From: Aquiflexum sp. TKW24L
Lineage (GTDB): Bacteria; Bacteroidota; Bacteroidia; Cytophagales; Cyclobacteriaceae
Reading direction: 5' to 3'
Length of the DNA: 64,000 nt
Assembly: GCF_023502205.1 (NCBI RefSeq)
Contig: NZ_JAMFLG010000024.1
Coordinates: forward strand, 1-64,000
In this document: positions 44,366 to 53,678 of the stretch, piece after piece
Numbering within the stretch: the stretch's first letter is position 1
Layout: every line of letters begins with the position of its first letter
Translations under genes and position numbers: made by a program
The notes under the pieces: generated by a model
What the model was told of the DNA's origin: nothing
Database searches by the model: none
Seen by the model: only the letters and a program-made list of their open reading frames with translations

Positions 44366-46180
44366 ATGCTGACTTTTCTGATTCTTTTTTCATTGCTCTT
44401 TCCAAAGGCTTCACTTCAATCCTCTGATTCAATTCCCGAACCTGCTCAAGAATTTTGGTTTTGGAATCAGTATGATCTTCCAAGAAATGCAGCTACAAAA
44501 ATTTTTCAAGAGACCGATTTTTTGAAGAATTTTCAAAAGTTCGGTGGAGGTTTTTCTGACTCACCAAACAGCCTCAATGAACCTGTTTCGGCCATCTATC
44601 AGCCATTTGAAAGCCAAACTGTCAATTTTTCCAAACCATTTGCCTTGGAGTTTCTTTTGCTCAACCATGTCATTAATCCGGTCGGAATCTCTTGGGAATT
44701 TTGGAATGAAAAGGACTTGGGATTGGCTATTTCAGTATTTGACAAAAAAGTGACTCCCGGCATGATTGAAAAGGGTATTTGGGAGGAATCAGGATTCAAT
44801 TCTAAAGCATGGAAAAAATACTGGAACCATTATTTGCTAAACTTTGATGGTAAAAATCTCCTACTTTTTGAACAAGGGGTTTTGGTTTGGCAAAAGGAAT
44901 TCGGGGGAGATTTGGAAGGAAGTCAGTTGATTCTTAAATCCTTCCTGAAAAATGAACCCTACATGGAAGCTCATGATATCGTAAAAAAAACAGCGATATA
45001 CCAACAAGCCCTCTCAGCGCACCAAATTGCCAATTTGTTTCAAAAAGTAGAAAATCAGATCAGCGCTGGAAAGCTTTATTCTGACAAGTTCCATCTCATG
45101 GCAGGTCCTTACCTCAATGATATCAGTGAGAACTCTGCCCAAATGGTTTGGGAAACGGACCGGGCCGCAAAAGCCATTTTGACTTATGGAGAAAAACTTC
45201 CTTTGGATATATCAAGAAACTTCGATGCCTCAACAAATCCAATTAGTACAGCCACTTTGGAAAATCTGAAACCCGGGACTACCTATTTCTACCAATTTGA
45301 GTTTGAAACTGAAAGCGCTGAAAAATTAGCTACTCCAGTTCTTTCTTTCCAAACAGCAAAGCCAAAAGGAAATCCTTTTCTTTTTGGAATCATCAGCGAC
45401 ACGGAAAGTAGGCCACAGATCAACAACCAAGTTGCCCAAAGACTTTGGGAAGAAAGGCCGGATTTTCTGATCCATTTAGGGGATTTGACAGATGGTGGTT
45501 TCAAAGATTCCAAGTTTGAGTGGACGATGGAATATTTTTAGGGAGTTGGTGCCTTAACCTCTAGGATTCCTATCGCAACTGTTCCGGGAAATGGTGACGG
45601 CGATCTTCATTGGTACAGGCAATACCATCCTCAGACCAGTGAAAAGGGCTTTTACCGTTTTGAATATGGAGACGCTTCCTTTTTTATGCTCAACAGCAAT
45701 CCTCGAAAAGACCTTCAAAAAGGAGGAGAACAATATTTTTGGCTTGAAAATGAAATGGCCAAAAGTGGATCGAAATGGAAATTTGTCGTGCTGCATCATG
45801 CACCCTATTCTGCAGATGAAGATGATTATGGCAATACTTGGGAAGGACCCGGAAACCAAGGCGATCCACAACTTAAAGGGCTTATTTCACTGATTGAAGC
45901 CAATGAGGTGGATATGGTTTTCTTCGGACACCTGCATACTTATATGCGGTCTCATCCTTTGAAAGGGGACAAAGTCGATTCTGAAAATGGAACGCTCTAT
46001 ATACAGGCAGGAGGAGCGGGAGGCAACTTGGAGGACAATGCCCCAACCCGTGCTTGGTTTACTGCCAAGAACCTCCGAGGACATCATTATTGTACTGTCC
46101 AGGTCGTTGGAGATTCCTTGGAGCTTCGGACGTACAATCTGGAAGGAGAGATTATTGATGTTTTCACCATCAAAAAATGA
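44366..46180 (+). pseudogene. Secreted metallophosphoesterase gene split by one TAG
   Basis: From ATG 44366 (signal peptide MLTFLILFSLLFPKA) the frame runs to TAA 46178-46180, interrupted only by TAG at 45539-45541. On both sides the product is coherent: a fibronectin-like domain (ENLKPGTTYFYQFEF), the calcineurin motifs GIISDTE and HLGDLTDGG before the stop, and then VPGNGDGD, FVVLHHAPYSADEDDYG and VFFGHLHTYMRSHPL after it. About 604 residues would be made with read-through. The usual GNH(D/E) motif reads GNGD, so a metal-ligand histidine is absent even in the full frame. A TTG start at 44342 is an alternative. It is related to the intact enzyme at 50938-52590. Confidence 0.82.
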
Positions 46181-46195
46181 AATGAGATATCGTTT

Positions 46196-46774
46196 TTACT
46201 CCATATTTTCAAAGAAATAAACAACGAGCATCCTTACGATTTCCTTTCCCTCATTGACAGGATTGTGCTCAAGACGTCCATCAAAAAGCATGGAATCTCC
46301 TTCGAAAAGTTCGACGGTCTGATCACGAAAAACGTACTTGACGGTACCATGAAGGATATATTTGAATTCGAAAGCATCGGTGGTCACAAAATTCCTGACC
46401 GACCCGGGCATGATTTCCAGCAGGACAAAATCGACTGCTCCTGATTTGATTTTTCTTGTAAAGATCCGCTCATACTGATAGCCGGAAGCCGGTTCTTTTT
46501 CGAATTTGGAGTACTCTTCTTTCCTAAGCACCAAAATCGGCGCTTCCCTGCCGTCCAGACTGAGGTCATTGAAAAAGAAGTTTAGGTCAACTTCAAGTGC
46601 CCGGATAATCTGCATCAGGACAAGTAAGGAGGGTAGCGTCCTGGAATTTTCGATTTGGGAGATCAAACCCTTTGTGACGCCTGCCCTTTCGGCGATTTCC
46701 TGGATGGTAAGGTTCTTATCTTTTCTGATGCTTTTGATCTTTTGACTGATCTGAACCAAGATTTCGTTTTCCAT
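46196..46774 (-). CDS. XRE-family regulator with C-terminal cupin
   Basis: The product has 192 residues. A helix-turn-helix of the XRE type occupies about 10-65 (NLTIQEIAERAGVTKGLISQ, IENSRTLPSLLVLMQIIRAL). A cupin domain spans about 105-190, including LHGTVKYVFRDQTVELFEGD and DGRLEHNPVNEG. Such proteins repress or activate small-molecule catabolic genes, with the cupin sensing a ligand. It is the last gene of the minus-strand phosphonate-type group, 39 bases after the FAD oxidoreductase stop, so it probably controls that group. Confidence 0.88.
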   Translation of the reverse strand: MENEILVQISQKIKSIRKDKNLTIQEIAERAGVTKGLISQIENSRTLPSLLVLMQIIRALEVDLNFFFNDLSLDGREAPILVLRKEEYSKFEKEPASGYQYERIFTRKIKSGAVDFVLLEIMPGSVRNFVTTDAFEFKYILHGTVKYVFRDQTVELFEGDSMLFDGRLEHNPVNEGKEIVRMLVVYFFENME

Positions 46775-46812
46775 TTTGAAAAATAGCAGGATATCTAAAT
46801 ATACCCTAGTCT

Positions 46813-47937
46813 TTAGCTGATTTTCTCCACCACTTCTTCACCGAGTCCGAATGACAAAGTCATCCCTGCCCCGCCCATGCCATTGACTATCCATACATCC
46901 GAATTGACTTGATGGACAAATTCAGTAGCCCCATTGGTCATTTTTGGATAAATCCCATGCCATGAAGATTCCAAAGTCCAGTCTTTGAATGCCGCAAAAG
47001 TCTTCAAAAAGTCAGTAATCTTTTTGTTGATATCCTCTCTGTCAAAAGGATCCAAATGCCTTCCATATTCGTGGCTGTCACCGATTGTCAGTTGCCCGTT
47101 TCCATTTTGGGAAACCATCACATGGATCCCAAGATCCAACAAGTCCGGATATTGTTCCTCATATACTGCCTTAAGTTTGGCCAAGGAAGGTGCTACATGA
47201 AACCCTTTGTAATGAATGAAACTTAAGCCAGCACAGAGTGGGGGACCGATGCGCCAATTCTCCGGTTGATTCACGAGGCGCATCATCTGAAGTTTACATT
47301 TGGTGATAGGCGTGGCATCAAAAATTTCGGGATAGAGTGTTTCAAAATCTGCTCCACTACAGACAAAAACCTGATCAGCTTCCCAGGTTTGCTTCCCTGA
47401 TCTGACTTTATTTCCATTGATTTCAGTGACCGCTTTATTCCATTCGAAAGTCACATTTTCTAGAGATTCGAGGTAAGCTGCCGTTTGCCAGATTGCCTCT
47501 CTCGGATCAACGATCATTTCTTCCTCTGTCCAAAGTGCACCTTTCAGCCCATTCAAGATGGCAGCCTGACTTTTTTCAGCTGTCTGTGTGGGATTTAAAT
47601 GAAAGGCTGATTTGATACCCTGCATGGCTGCCACATATTCTTCAACCACCTGATTTTCCAAATCGGTGTAAGCAAGATGAAGCGAACCAGTTTCTTCCGC
47701 CCAGAATTTTGCCTTTTTGCTCATCTCCAGCCAAATGGCCCTTGACCGCATTGCCCTGTCAAAAGTTGCTCCTTGAGCCTGTCCCACAGGCCATACCATT
47801 CCAAAGTTTCGGATGGAGGCGCCAACAGGTTTGGGATTTCTTTCGATGACGGTGACTTTCCAGCCTTTGTTTGAAAGTGCTCTGGTGATGGCTAATCCGA
47901 CGATTCCTGAGCCAATGACGATTGCTGATGCTTGCAT
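46813..47937 (-). CDS. FAD-dependent oxidoreductase of phosphonate clusters (TIGR03364-like)
   Basis: The product has 374 residues of the DAO/DadA superfamily. The FAD-binding IVIGSGIVGLAITRALSNKG opens the protein, followed by IERNPKPVGASIRNFGMVWP. The C-terminal part has SWHGIYPKMTNGATEFVHQ and VNGMGGAGMTLSFGLGEE. The segment GASIRNFGMVWPVGQ is what I associate with TIGR03364 proteins, found with phosphonate breakdown genes, where flavin oxidases convert aminoethylphosphonate or its N-alkyl forms to phosphonoacetaldehyde. Substrate assignment is inference. Its ATG overlaps the stop of the MFS-like gene by one base. Confidence 0.82.
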   Translation of the reverse strand: MQASAIVIGSGIVGLAITRALSNKGWKVTVIERNPKPVGASIRNFGMVWPVGQAQGATFDRAMRSRAIWLEMSKKAKFWAEETGSLHLAYTDLENQVVEEYVAAMQGIKSAFHLNPTQTAEKSQAAILNGLKGALWTEEEMIVDPREAIWQTAAYLESLENVTFEWNKAVTEINGNKVRSGKQTWEADQVFVCSGADFETLYPEIFDATPITKCKLQMMRLVNQPENWRIGPPLCAGLSFIHYKGFHVAPSLAKLKAVYEEQYPDLLDLGIHVMVSQNGNGQLTIGDSHEYGRHLDPFDREDINKKITDFLKTFAAFKDWTLESSWHGIYPKMTNGATEFVHQVNSDVWIVNGMGGAGMTLSFGLGEEVVEKIS

Positions 47938-49265
47938 TATAGGTTATATTTCTGAGCCAAAGTAATATTTTCAATTATTCCCGACTCGTAAGTTTTTGTT
48001 TTTCTTTTAAAATACCAAAGGGTGTAAAGCATCATTCCCACGCCAATACTCAGCATAATCAAGATGCCTTGGGTGTAAAATAGATGCCAACTCATGTCTT
48101 GCAAAATCCCAAATTGTTTGATGGTGACGATCGCCACCGAACCCAAATAGCCGAAACTGTCTGCGAGGTACATCAGGAATCCGACATTTCCGGCGGATTT
48201 GAAAGAAGCGATCAGCCTGTCAAAAAGCAGACAATTGAATGGAATATATCCCATGTAAATTCCTGTGCCAGTCAAGACCACCCAAAGAAAAGGTGGAATA
48301 GCGCCGATCTGCAGAAGTAAAGTTGCTCCCACTGCTAAGGAAAGTCCCGCTATGATGATCCAATGATACAGAAACAATGCTTTTTGGTTGTTTTTGACAA
48401 GCACCAAGAGCGCCATCATGACCAAAAGAATTAAAGTAATTGGTATTTCTGTTTGGGTAAGCAATTCGGGATTGACGTTGATTCCCATCGTTTCCCAGAT
48501 TTCTACGGCAAAATTATCGCGGATATCACGGAGGGCTGTAAGTACCACATATACTAGGATAAGAATGGTGATTCCCGGCTTGAAAGCTTTGAAGAAAGCC
48601 ATTCTTTCTTTCTTTGACATTGGCGTCCGGACAGATCGGAGTGCCACATCATTTTGATTGGGTGGAGGAGTCTGATTGAGCAAAATAACCGAAACAAAAA
48701 GCAAAGGCATAAATATTCCGCCTGTCCAAAAAGGCATCCAACTTTCTGTAACACCCCAATCATCCATGAGGTATTTGCCTATTGTCTTCACCAAACCGGA
48801 GGAGAATACAAAGCTTACAGCCAAGATACTGCCCATCATTTCGGTAAATTTTCTCCCTTCCAGATAATGGAAAACCAATCCCCAAATCAATCCCAAAGGA
48901 AATCCATTGATCAAAAAACACAGGATATTGAATGGAGCAGGTAGCACCGCAAAGCCCAACAACCCCATCCAGGAAATACCAATCAAAGTCAAAATCAAAA
49001 CCGCCCGTCTCTCAGGTTTGAGTTCGGAGATCATCTTGATGCCATAGAATTTACTCGCCATGTAGCCGAAAGTCTGCGCCAATATCAACCAGACTTTCAG
49101 GTCCATTCCCATAAATAACTCCCCCTCAAAAGTCGCCGCTGCAAAAGGTTTTCTGAAAGCATACATGCTGCTGTAGGTCAAAAATGCCATCACCGCTGCA
49201 AACAAACTCATGCTGAAGTTGCTGCTTTGGGCAAGTTTTTTGGAGACAAAGGGAAGTTGCAGCAT
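47937..49265 (-). CDS. MFS-like membrane protein (DUF5690-type)
   Basis: The product has 442 residues with about twelve hydrophobic segments. The first is SNFSMSLFAAVMAFLTYSSM, followed by the loop YAFRKPFAAATF, which resembles organophosphate:phosphate antiporters (UhpT/GlpT have YxxRKxFA). Later segments include FLINGFPLGLIWGLVFHYLE and GTGIYMGYIPFNCLLFDRLI. In Bacteroidota such genes sit between the phosphonatase-like hydrolase and the FAD oxidoreductase, as here. Transport of a phosphonate or organophosphate across the inner membrane is a plausible role. Confidence 0.78.
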   Translation of the reverse strand: MLQLPFVSKKLAQSSNFSMSLFAAVMAFLTYSSMYAFRKPFAAATFEGELFMGMDLKVWLILAQTFGYMASKFYGIKMISELKPERRAVLILTLIGISWMGLLGFAVLPAPFNILCFLINGFPLGLIWGLVFHYLEGRKFTEMMGSILAVSFVFSSGLVKTIGKYLMDDWGVTESWMPFWTGGIFMPLLFVSVILLNQTPPPNQNDVALRSVRTPMSKKERMAFFKAFKPGITILILVYVVLTALRDIRDNFAVEIWETMGINVNPELLTQTEIPITLILLVMMALLVLVKNNQKALFLYHWIIIAGLSLAVGATLLLQIGAIPPFLWVVLTGTGIYMGYIPFNCLLFDRLIASFKSAGNVGFLMYLADSFGYLGSVAIVTIKQFGILQDMSWHLFYTQGILIMLSIGVGMMLYTLWYFKRKTKTYESGIIENITLAQKYNL

Positions 49266-49299
49266 GGGAGAAAAATGGGAGTCTGGGTGGTTTTTATGT

Positions 49300-49357
49300 A
49301 ACCCTCCATGGGTTTTGAACCCTTGGAGGGTTTGGGATCTTAACCCTTGGAGAGTTT
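49300..49357. repeat. AACCCTCC/GGAGGGTT hairpin and partial second copy
   Basis: AACCCTCCATGGGTT (49300-49314) pairs with AACCCTTGGAGGGTT (49318-49332) with one mismatch. A second near-copy of the right arm, AACCCTTGGAGAGTT, follows at 49342-49356. It lies inside an operon between the hydrolase and MFS-like genes. Confidence 0.75.
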
Positions 49358-49365
49358 AGTATCAA

Positions 49366-50061
49366 TTATTTTCTGATCAAATCCAGAATTTCTGTCAAGG
49401 AATTGACGATGTGGGTGGGGTGATGCTTTAGAAGATCTTCTTCAGAAAAAGCCCCTGTTGTCACTCCAATGCTCATTAGACAACCTGCGTTACGCCCTTC
49501 ATTGATATCGACTTCTGTATCACCGATTTTGATTACTTCTTTCGGGTCTGTAATTCCGAATCTATCCATCATCACTTGGATCATATCGGGATATGGCCTG
49601 CCTCTTTCGACTTCATCACTACATACCGTGAAGTCTATCAGAGTAGATTTTTTCCAACCCACTCTTTCCAAAATCACATCCGTAATGTCCCTGCTAAAAC
49701 CCGTATCCAACCCGACTTTTATGCCCAAGTCCTGAAGTGATTCGAAAACAGACTCCGCATCATCCATCGGTGCAATCCCCGGAGTGGTGAGGTAATAGTC
49801 GATCATATTTTGCACAAAATCTTCATGGATAGCATCAATGAGGTCCAAAGTAATGCTCGCTTTATCAGTCACGTGATTGGAAAGAATTGCCTGAATGGCC
49901 AAAGGCTTTGGGTAGCCCATCTTTTCGTTTGCCTCTGCCAAGGTGACTTTTTCAAATCCATGATTGAGAAAAGCATGCTGGAAAGATTCTGCAACGTTGC
50001 TGTTGTCTTTGATGGTGGTTCCGGCAATGTCAAAAACTGCGAGTTTGATGGCTTTTTTCAT
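49366..50061 (-). CDS. Phosphonatase-like HAD hydrolase
   Basis: The product has 231 residues. The HAD motif 1 is FDIAGTT with nucleophile D11, and K52 in KMGYPKPLAI sits where phosphonoacetaldehyde hydrolase (PhnX) has its Schiff-base lysine. GLDTGFSRDITDVILE is motif 2 and GDTEVDINEGRNAG motif 4. These features suit TIGR03351 phosphonatase-like hydrolases, which would split phosphonoacetaldehyde to acetaldehyde and phosphate; the exact substrate is not proven. It is the first gene of the minus-strand group and is driven by the promoter at 50154-50185. Confidence 0.85.
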   Translation of the reverse strand: MKKAIKLAVFDIAGTTIKDNSNVAESFQHAFLNHGFEKVTLAEANEKMGYPKPLAIQAILSNHVTDKASITLDLIDAIHEDFVQNMIDYYLTTPGIAPMDDAESVFESLQDLGIKVGLDTGFSRDITDVILERVGWKKSTLIDFTVCSDEVERGRPYPDMIQVMMDRFGITDPKEVIKIGDTEVDINEGRNAGCLMSIGVTTGAFSEEDLLKHHPTHIVNSLTEILDLIRK

Positions 50062-50103
50062 GTGGAATATTATTGTTGGACTTGAAATTTTAAGGGTGAG
50101 AAA

Positions 50104-50117
50104 GAAAGTTAACTTTC
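50104..50117. promoter_or_regulatory. GTTAAC-centred palindromic operator candidate
   Basis: GAAAGTTAACTTTC is a perfect 14-bp palindrome in the leader of the hydrolase operon, about 30-40 bases downstream of the predicted transcription start. The inner ten bases, AAGTTAACTT, recur at 61186-61195 upstream of susC. Confidence 0.5.
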
Positions 50118-50153
50118 CTTATTTTAAATAGCTGCAAACAAACATAAGTTTAG

Positions 50154-50185
50154 CAAAAATAAACCTTGTGCCTTTATTTGTCAAA
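50154..50185 (-). promoter_or_regulatory. Promoter of the phosphonate-type operon
   Basis: On the minus strand TTTG (50185-50182), 20 bases, TATTTTTG (50161-50154). It is a full match to the Bacteroidota consensus, about 95 bases upstream of the ATG at 50061. Confidence 0.65.
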
Positions 50186-50204
50186 AAATATGCAGTTACT
50201 ATTG

Positions 50205-50214
50205 TGTTAACATT
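50205..50214. promoter_or_regulatory. TGTTAACATT site, second operator candidate
   Basis: The same ten bases occur at 61263-61272. In both places this site lies further upstream than the AAGTTAACTT site, with about 75-100 bases between them. The divergent intergenic region 50062-50366 holds no gene. Confidence 0.4.
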
Positions 50215-50366
50215 TAACTTATGATTATTGATTTAGTCTTAGTCAATGATTGGGTGCTAGAATTGCTCCTAGATTCGACATTTTCTTATTTAACCTTTTC
50301 TTAATTTCACTTTCGTCTTGAATCAAAATAGATAGATTAATTTAGTATTTATAAACATTCAACAAA

Positions 50367-50936
50367 ATGAAGGATAACCTTTCCAAGGAAGAAAGAGTCA
50401 ATATGGTTTTTGACCTATACGAGAAATTTGGTCATGCAGATTATATCGGTGAACCCGTTTCCCAGATTGAGCACATGTGCCAATCCGCCCAACTTGCCCA
50501 AAAAGAAGGATATGACAATGAAGTGGTTTTGGCGGCCTTCTTCCATGATTTGGGACATTTGTTTGCCATGGACCGACAACTTGAAAATATGGGTGGCTAT
50601 GGTGTCAAGCGACATGAACAGATCGGTGCTGATTTTTTGAGGGAAGTCGGATTTCCTGAGAAAATAGCCAAATTGGTTGAAAATCATGTGCAGGCAAAGC
50701 GCTACCTTACTTTCAAATTCCCCGAATATCTTCAAAAGCTATCCGAGGCGAGTTTGATGACTTTGGGTTACCAAGGTGGCGTCATGTCTTCGGGAGAAGC
50801 AGTGGCTTTTGAAGAAGACCCTTTGTTTGAGCTTTCCCTCAAAATGAGAACTTGGGACGAATTGGCCAAGGAAGAACAAATCCCTGTTCCGGATTTGGGA
50901 TATTTGAAAGAAATGGCGCTGAAGGTGATCGATTGA
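50367..50936 (+). CDS. phnZ: PhnZ-type HD-domain oxygenase
   Basis: The product has 189 residues. The HD fold ligands are H36, H60-D61 and H83, with H107 in ENHVQAKRYL. The segment DYIGEPVSQIEH (residues 25-36) carries the tyrosine and glutamate that PhnZ uses in its substrate-gating loop, and KRYL and MTLGYQGGVMS are also PhnZ-like. PhnZ is a mixed-valent di-iron oxygenase that cleaves 1-hydroxy-2-aminoethylphosphonate to glycine and phosphate. The PhnY hydroxylase that normally supplies its substrate is not seen in the window. It is divergent from the phosphonate-type operon. Confidence 0.8.
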   Translation: MKDNLSKEERVNMVFDLYEKFGHADYIGEPVSQIEHMCQSAQLAQKEGYDNEVVLAAFFHDLGHLFAMDRQLENMGGYGVKRHEQIGADFLREVGFPEKIAKLVENHVQAKRYLTFKFPEYLQKLSEASLMTLGYQGGVMSSGEAVAFEEDPLFELSLKMRTWDELAKEEQIPVPDLGYLKEMALKVID

Positions 50937-50937
50937 C

Positions 50938-52590
50938 TTATTTCTCTAAAGAAAAAGCGTCGATCACTTTTCCTGATTGGTTGATAGCTTTGAATTCAAG
51001 CCCTTTGTCTGTAACCTCAATCCAACCAAAATGATGCTCTCGGATGAGCTTGTCCATCATCGGATATTCTTCTTTTTTGTCTTCAGGTTCCAAGCCACCG
51101 CCCGCTCCGCCAATGATCAAAAATGCCGTCTTTCCATTTTGATGATCCAAGATCAACCTTTCATAATCATGGGTATGTCCTGAAATCACCAAATCGGCCA
51201 AACCGGATTCCCACACAGGCCTTAATAGATTCTCCATACTTTTCTCCCCATGATACCCCATCCAACCTTGACTGAATGGGGGCTGATGAACCAGAATGAT
51301 TTTCCAATTGGCTTCTTTCCATTTTTCAGATTTTAGTTCCGATTGAAACCATTCGTATTGTTCGGAATTTTCTACGATCCCAATCGGAAAATTTTCATTC
51401 GGGTCCAAAGCAATAAAAGCGCAGGGCCCATCTTGCCATGAAAAGTAGTTTTTTTGGCTTTCGGTTTTTAGCACTTTTCGGAAAGCTTCAGGAATCCATG
51501 TTTGATATGAATCATCATAATCATGGTTTCCCGGCAGCAAATAATGGGGAACTGCAATAGGGGAGAGGTATTGAAGCAATTTTTGGTATTCACTTTCCAG
51601 TCTTCCGTTTCCCACCAAATCCCCGATTCCTATGGTAAAATCAGGATTTTTTTCTCTAACCTGCTGAAGAATTCTCTCAAATTCTGCCCATCCGCCTTGA
51701 CTGTCTGCCCAAATGGCAAAGCTAGTTTGGGTTTTTGATTCTTTTGATGGGGCTTCAAAAACCGGAGATTGGGTTTTGGACATTTCAAACTTGAAAAATT
51801 GGGCTTTCTTTTTGGGTAGAAATGCAGAATAGGTTCCCTCTGTTTCTGTTGCCAAGGTAGAAAAATGCATGTCTGTGGAGTCATTACCAAAATACAGCCA
51901 TGATTCGTGCCCTTTTTCGCCGGTCCATCTGATCAGATATTCGTCTTTGTCAAATGGTAAAATGACCGGATCTGAATACCAAATCGGGAATTCTTGAAAC
52001 TTATCGGAAGCAAAATCAACCTCTTTAAGTTTGGATTTCGCTTCAAAAACTTTTCGCTGCATTTCCTCCTCAAAATCTATTTTGGCTTTTTCCCAAACTC
52101 CAATAGGAATCCAATCAACTTTTGTCAGACCGCCTGCCACGGCATAGTTGATTACCCTGATGGTAATCTTTCCTTTGGTTTTTGGGATTTGGTAGACGTG
52201 GTCTTGGTCGGGAAGGATGGGATTTCCTTCGACCCAAACCTGCTGACCATCATCCGCCCTCACGGCCAAAATCCCATTTTCAAGTTCAAATTCCGCCGAA
52301 TACCAGATGTTGGAATTTGGAGTAGGTATGCGGTGAGGTAGATTTACTTCAGCACCTATTTCTAATTCGGGAAAAACAGCTTCCTTTCCACTCAAAGTAT
52401 CCCAACCGTGGTATTCCCAACCCAAGGACAATTCTTGGATTTCTTCTTTTGGTACAAAATCCCAAATAGAACCCATCGGCTTGTCTTTCCAATAGGCCAT
52501 GAGAGAGGATGAAAAATTCGGGTTTTCTCCAAGCTCTTTTGATTGACATCCACTCAAAATAAGGAAGACAATGAAAACCTTAAGTCTCAT
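50938..52590 (-). CDS. Lipoprotein metallophosphoesterase
   Basis: The product has 550 residues and a lipobox at Cys15 (FLILSGC). An N-terminal beta domain (about 30-280) precedes a calcineurin-like phosphoesterase domain: FAIWADSQGG, TIGIGDLVGNG, LLPGNHDYDD, ILVHQPPFSQGW and LVISGHTHDYERL. Metal-binding residues look complete. It should act in the periplasm or on the cell surface on phosphomonoesters or diesters. Its start overlaps the phosphodiesterase stop by 4 bases, and its stop lies one base from the convergent phnZ stop. It is the terminal gene of the susC operon. Confidence 0.88.
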   Translation of the reverse strand: MRLKVFIVFLILSGCQSKELGENPNFSSSLMAYWKDKPMGSIWDFVPKEEIQELSLGWEYHGWDTLSGKEAVFPELEIGAEVNLPHRIPTPNSNIWYSAEFELENGILAVRADDGQQVWVEGNPILPDQDHVYQIPKTKGKITIRVINYAVAGGLTKVDWIPIGVWEKAKIDFEEEMQRKVFEAKSKLKEVDFASDKFQEFPIWYSDPVILPFDKDEYLIRWTGEKGHESWLYFGNDSTDMHFSTLATETEGTYSAFLPKKKAQFFKFEMSKTQSPVFEAPSKESKTQTSFAIWADSQGGWAEFERILQQVREKNPDFTIGIGDLVGNGRLESEYQKLLQYLSPIAVPHYLLPGNHDYDDSYQTWIPEAFRKVLKTESQKNYFSWQDGPCAFIALDPNENFPIGIVENSEQYEWFQSELKSEKWKEANWKIILVHQPPFSQGWMGYHGEKSMENLLRPVWESGLADLVISGHTHDYERLILDHQNGKTAFLIIGGAGGGLEPEDKKEEYPMMDKLIREHHFGWIEVTDKGLEFKAINQSGKVIDAFSLEK

Positions 52591-53678
52591 TTTCCCATAA
52601 TTGCAGGAATGACATCGCCTGCTTTTGCTACAGGATATTGGAATCCCAATAATTCAACCATTGTCCTAGCTATTTGCATGGCATAGGTTTGGCCTTCTTT
52701 TTTCACTTCACCTAAAGCCGGGGTGTCAGGTCCAATGGCTGCAATCCAGATTTCATCCGAATTGGGGGTATTGACAGAATGGCTTTTCCAATTGACTTTT
52801 GGATATACGCCGCGTCCATGGTCAGTCATGATGACCATAGTGGTTTTACCTTTGTATTGCGGATCATTTTGGACAAAATCCCAGATTTCACGGATGTACG
52901 CATCGGTCTGTCTTGCGGAGAGCAAGTATTGGTCGTATCTGTCGTCGTGACTGTAGTCGTCTGTCTCGCCATATCCGATATAGAGGACTTTTGGCTTTCT
53001 GGTTTTCAACTCCTCCATTGCATAATGGTGGGTAAAAAAGTCCAACCTCACTCCACCCCAAGGGCCGCGTATCTCATCTTGCGCACGGTTTACGAAAGTC
53101 TCAATTTCAGTCAAATCTTCACCTTGGGCTTTTTCAAATCCTGCATTCAGTTTCAATCCATTTCGGTCTCTGTTGAGAATAGCAGGAAATACATCCCAAG
53201 ATGCAAATGCTGCAATCCTGTTTTCAAAACCTTGCTGCTTCTGTAGAAATTCCAAGAAATTGGGATTTGGGTTATTCTCTTGGCTGTTGCTGTTGATGCG
53301 CTCATCGTCAGGGTAGCCGGCAAAAATCTCATTGTAGCAGGGTTTGGAGAATACCATCCTATTTTTGTCATTCACCTTGCTGCCATATTTTCTGTTTCCA
53401 TGCAGTTGACCTTCTTTTGCGATGACATTCCAGAAGAATGGCATCAACAACTCTCTTCGGAGTTTTGGGTCACGGTGCCAAAAGGTCTCTGTGAGTTTTT
53501 CAGGATCTTGGGCATATTTTGTATCTACTACCAACAGGGAATCTGCGCCTGAAAATACCTCCTGCCATCTCAAACCATCCAAGGTAATAAAGATCAGGTT
53601 TTCAGTTTTGAAGTTTTGCGCGGAAATGTTAAAAGCCAGGGTAAAGAAAAAAAGCCCGGTCAGATATATCTTTTTCAT
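52587..53678 (-). CDS. Secreted type I phosphodiesterase / alkaline-phosphatase superfamily
   Basis: The product has 363 residues with a signal peptide ending FNISAQ (about residue 21). The core motifs are LIFITLDGLRWQEVFSGAD (metal Asp), the nucleophile region VFSKPCYNEIF, GYGETDDYSHDDRYDQY (Asp and His ligands) and MVIMTDHGRG. This is the nucleotide pyrophosphatase/phosphodiesterase branch of the alkaline phosphatase superfamily. It likely acts in the periplasm on a phosphodiester or choline-phosphate-type product. It overlaps the genes on both sides by 4 bases, so translation is coupled across the three genes. Confidence 0.82.
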   Translation of the reverse strand: MKKIYLTGLFFFTLAFNISAQNFKTENLIFITLDGLRWQEVFSGADSLLVVDTKYAQDPEKLTETFWHRDPKLRRELLMPFFWNVIAKEGQLHGNRKYGSKVNDKNRMVFSKPCYNEIFAGYPDDERINSNSQENNPNPNFLEFLQKQQGFENRIAAFASWDVFPAILNRDRNGLKLNAGFEKAQGEDLTEIETFVNRAQDEIRGPWGGVRLDFFTHHYAMEELKTRKPKVLYIGYGETDDYSHDDRYDQYLLSARQTDAYIREIWDFVQNDPQYKGKTTMVIMTDHGRGVYPKVNWKSHSVNTPNSDEIWIAAIGPDTPALGEVKKEGQTYAMQIARTMVELLGFQYPVAKAGDVIPAIMGK

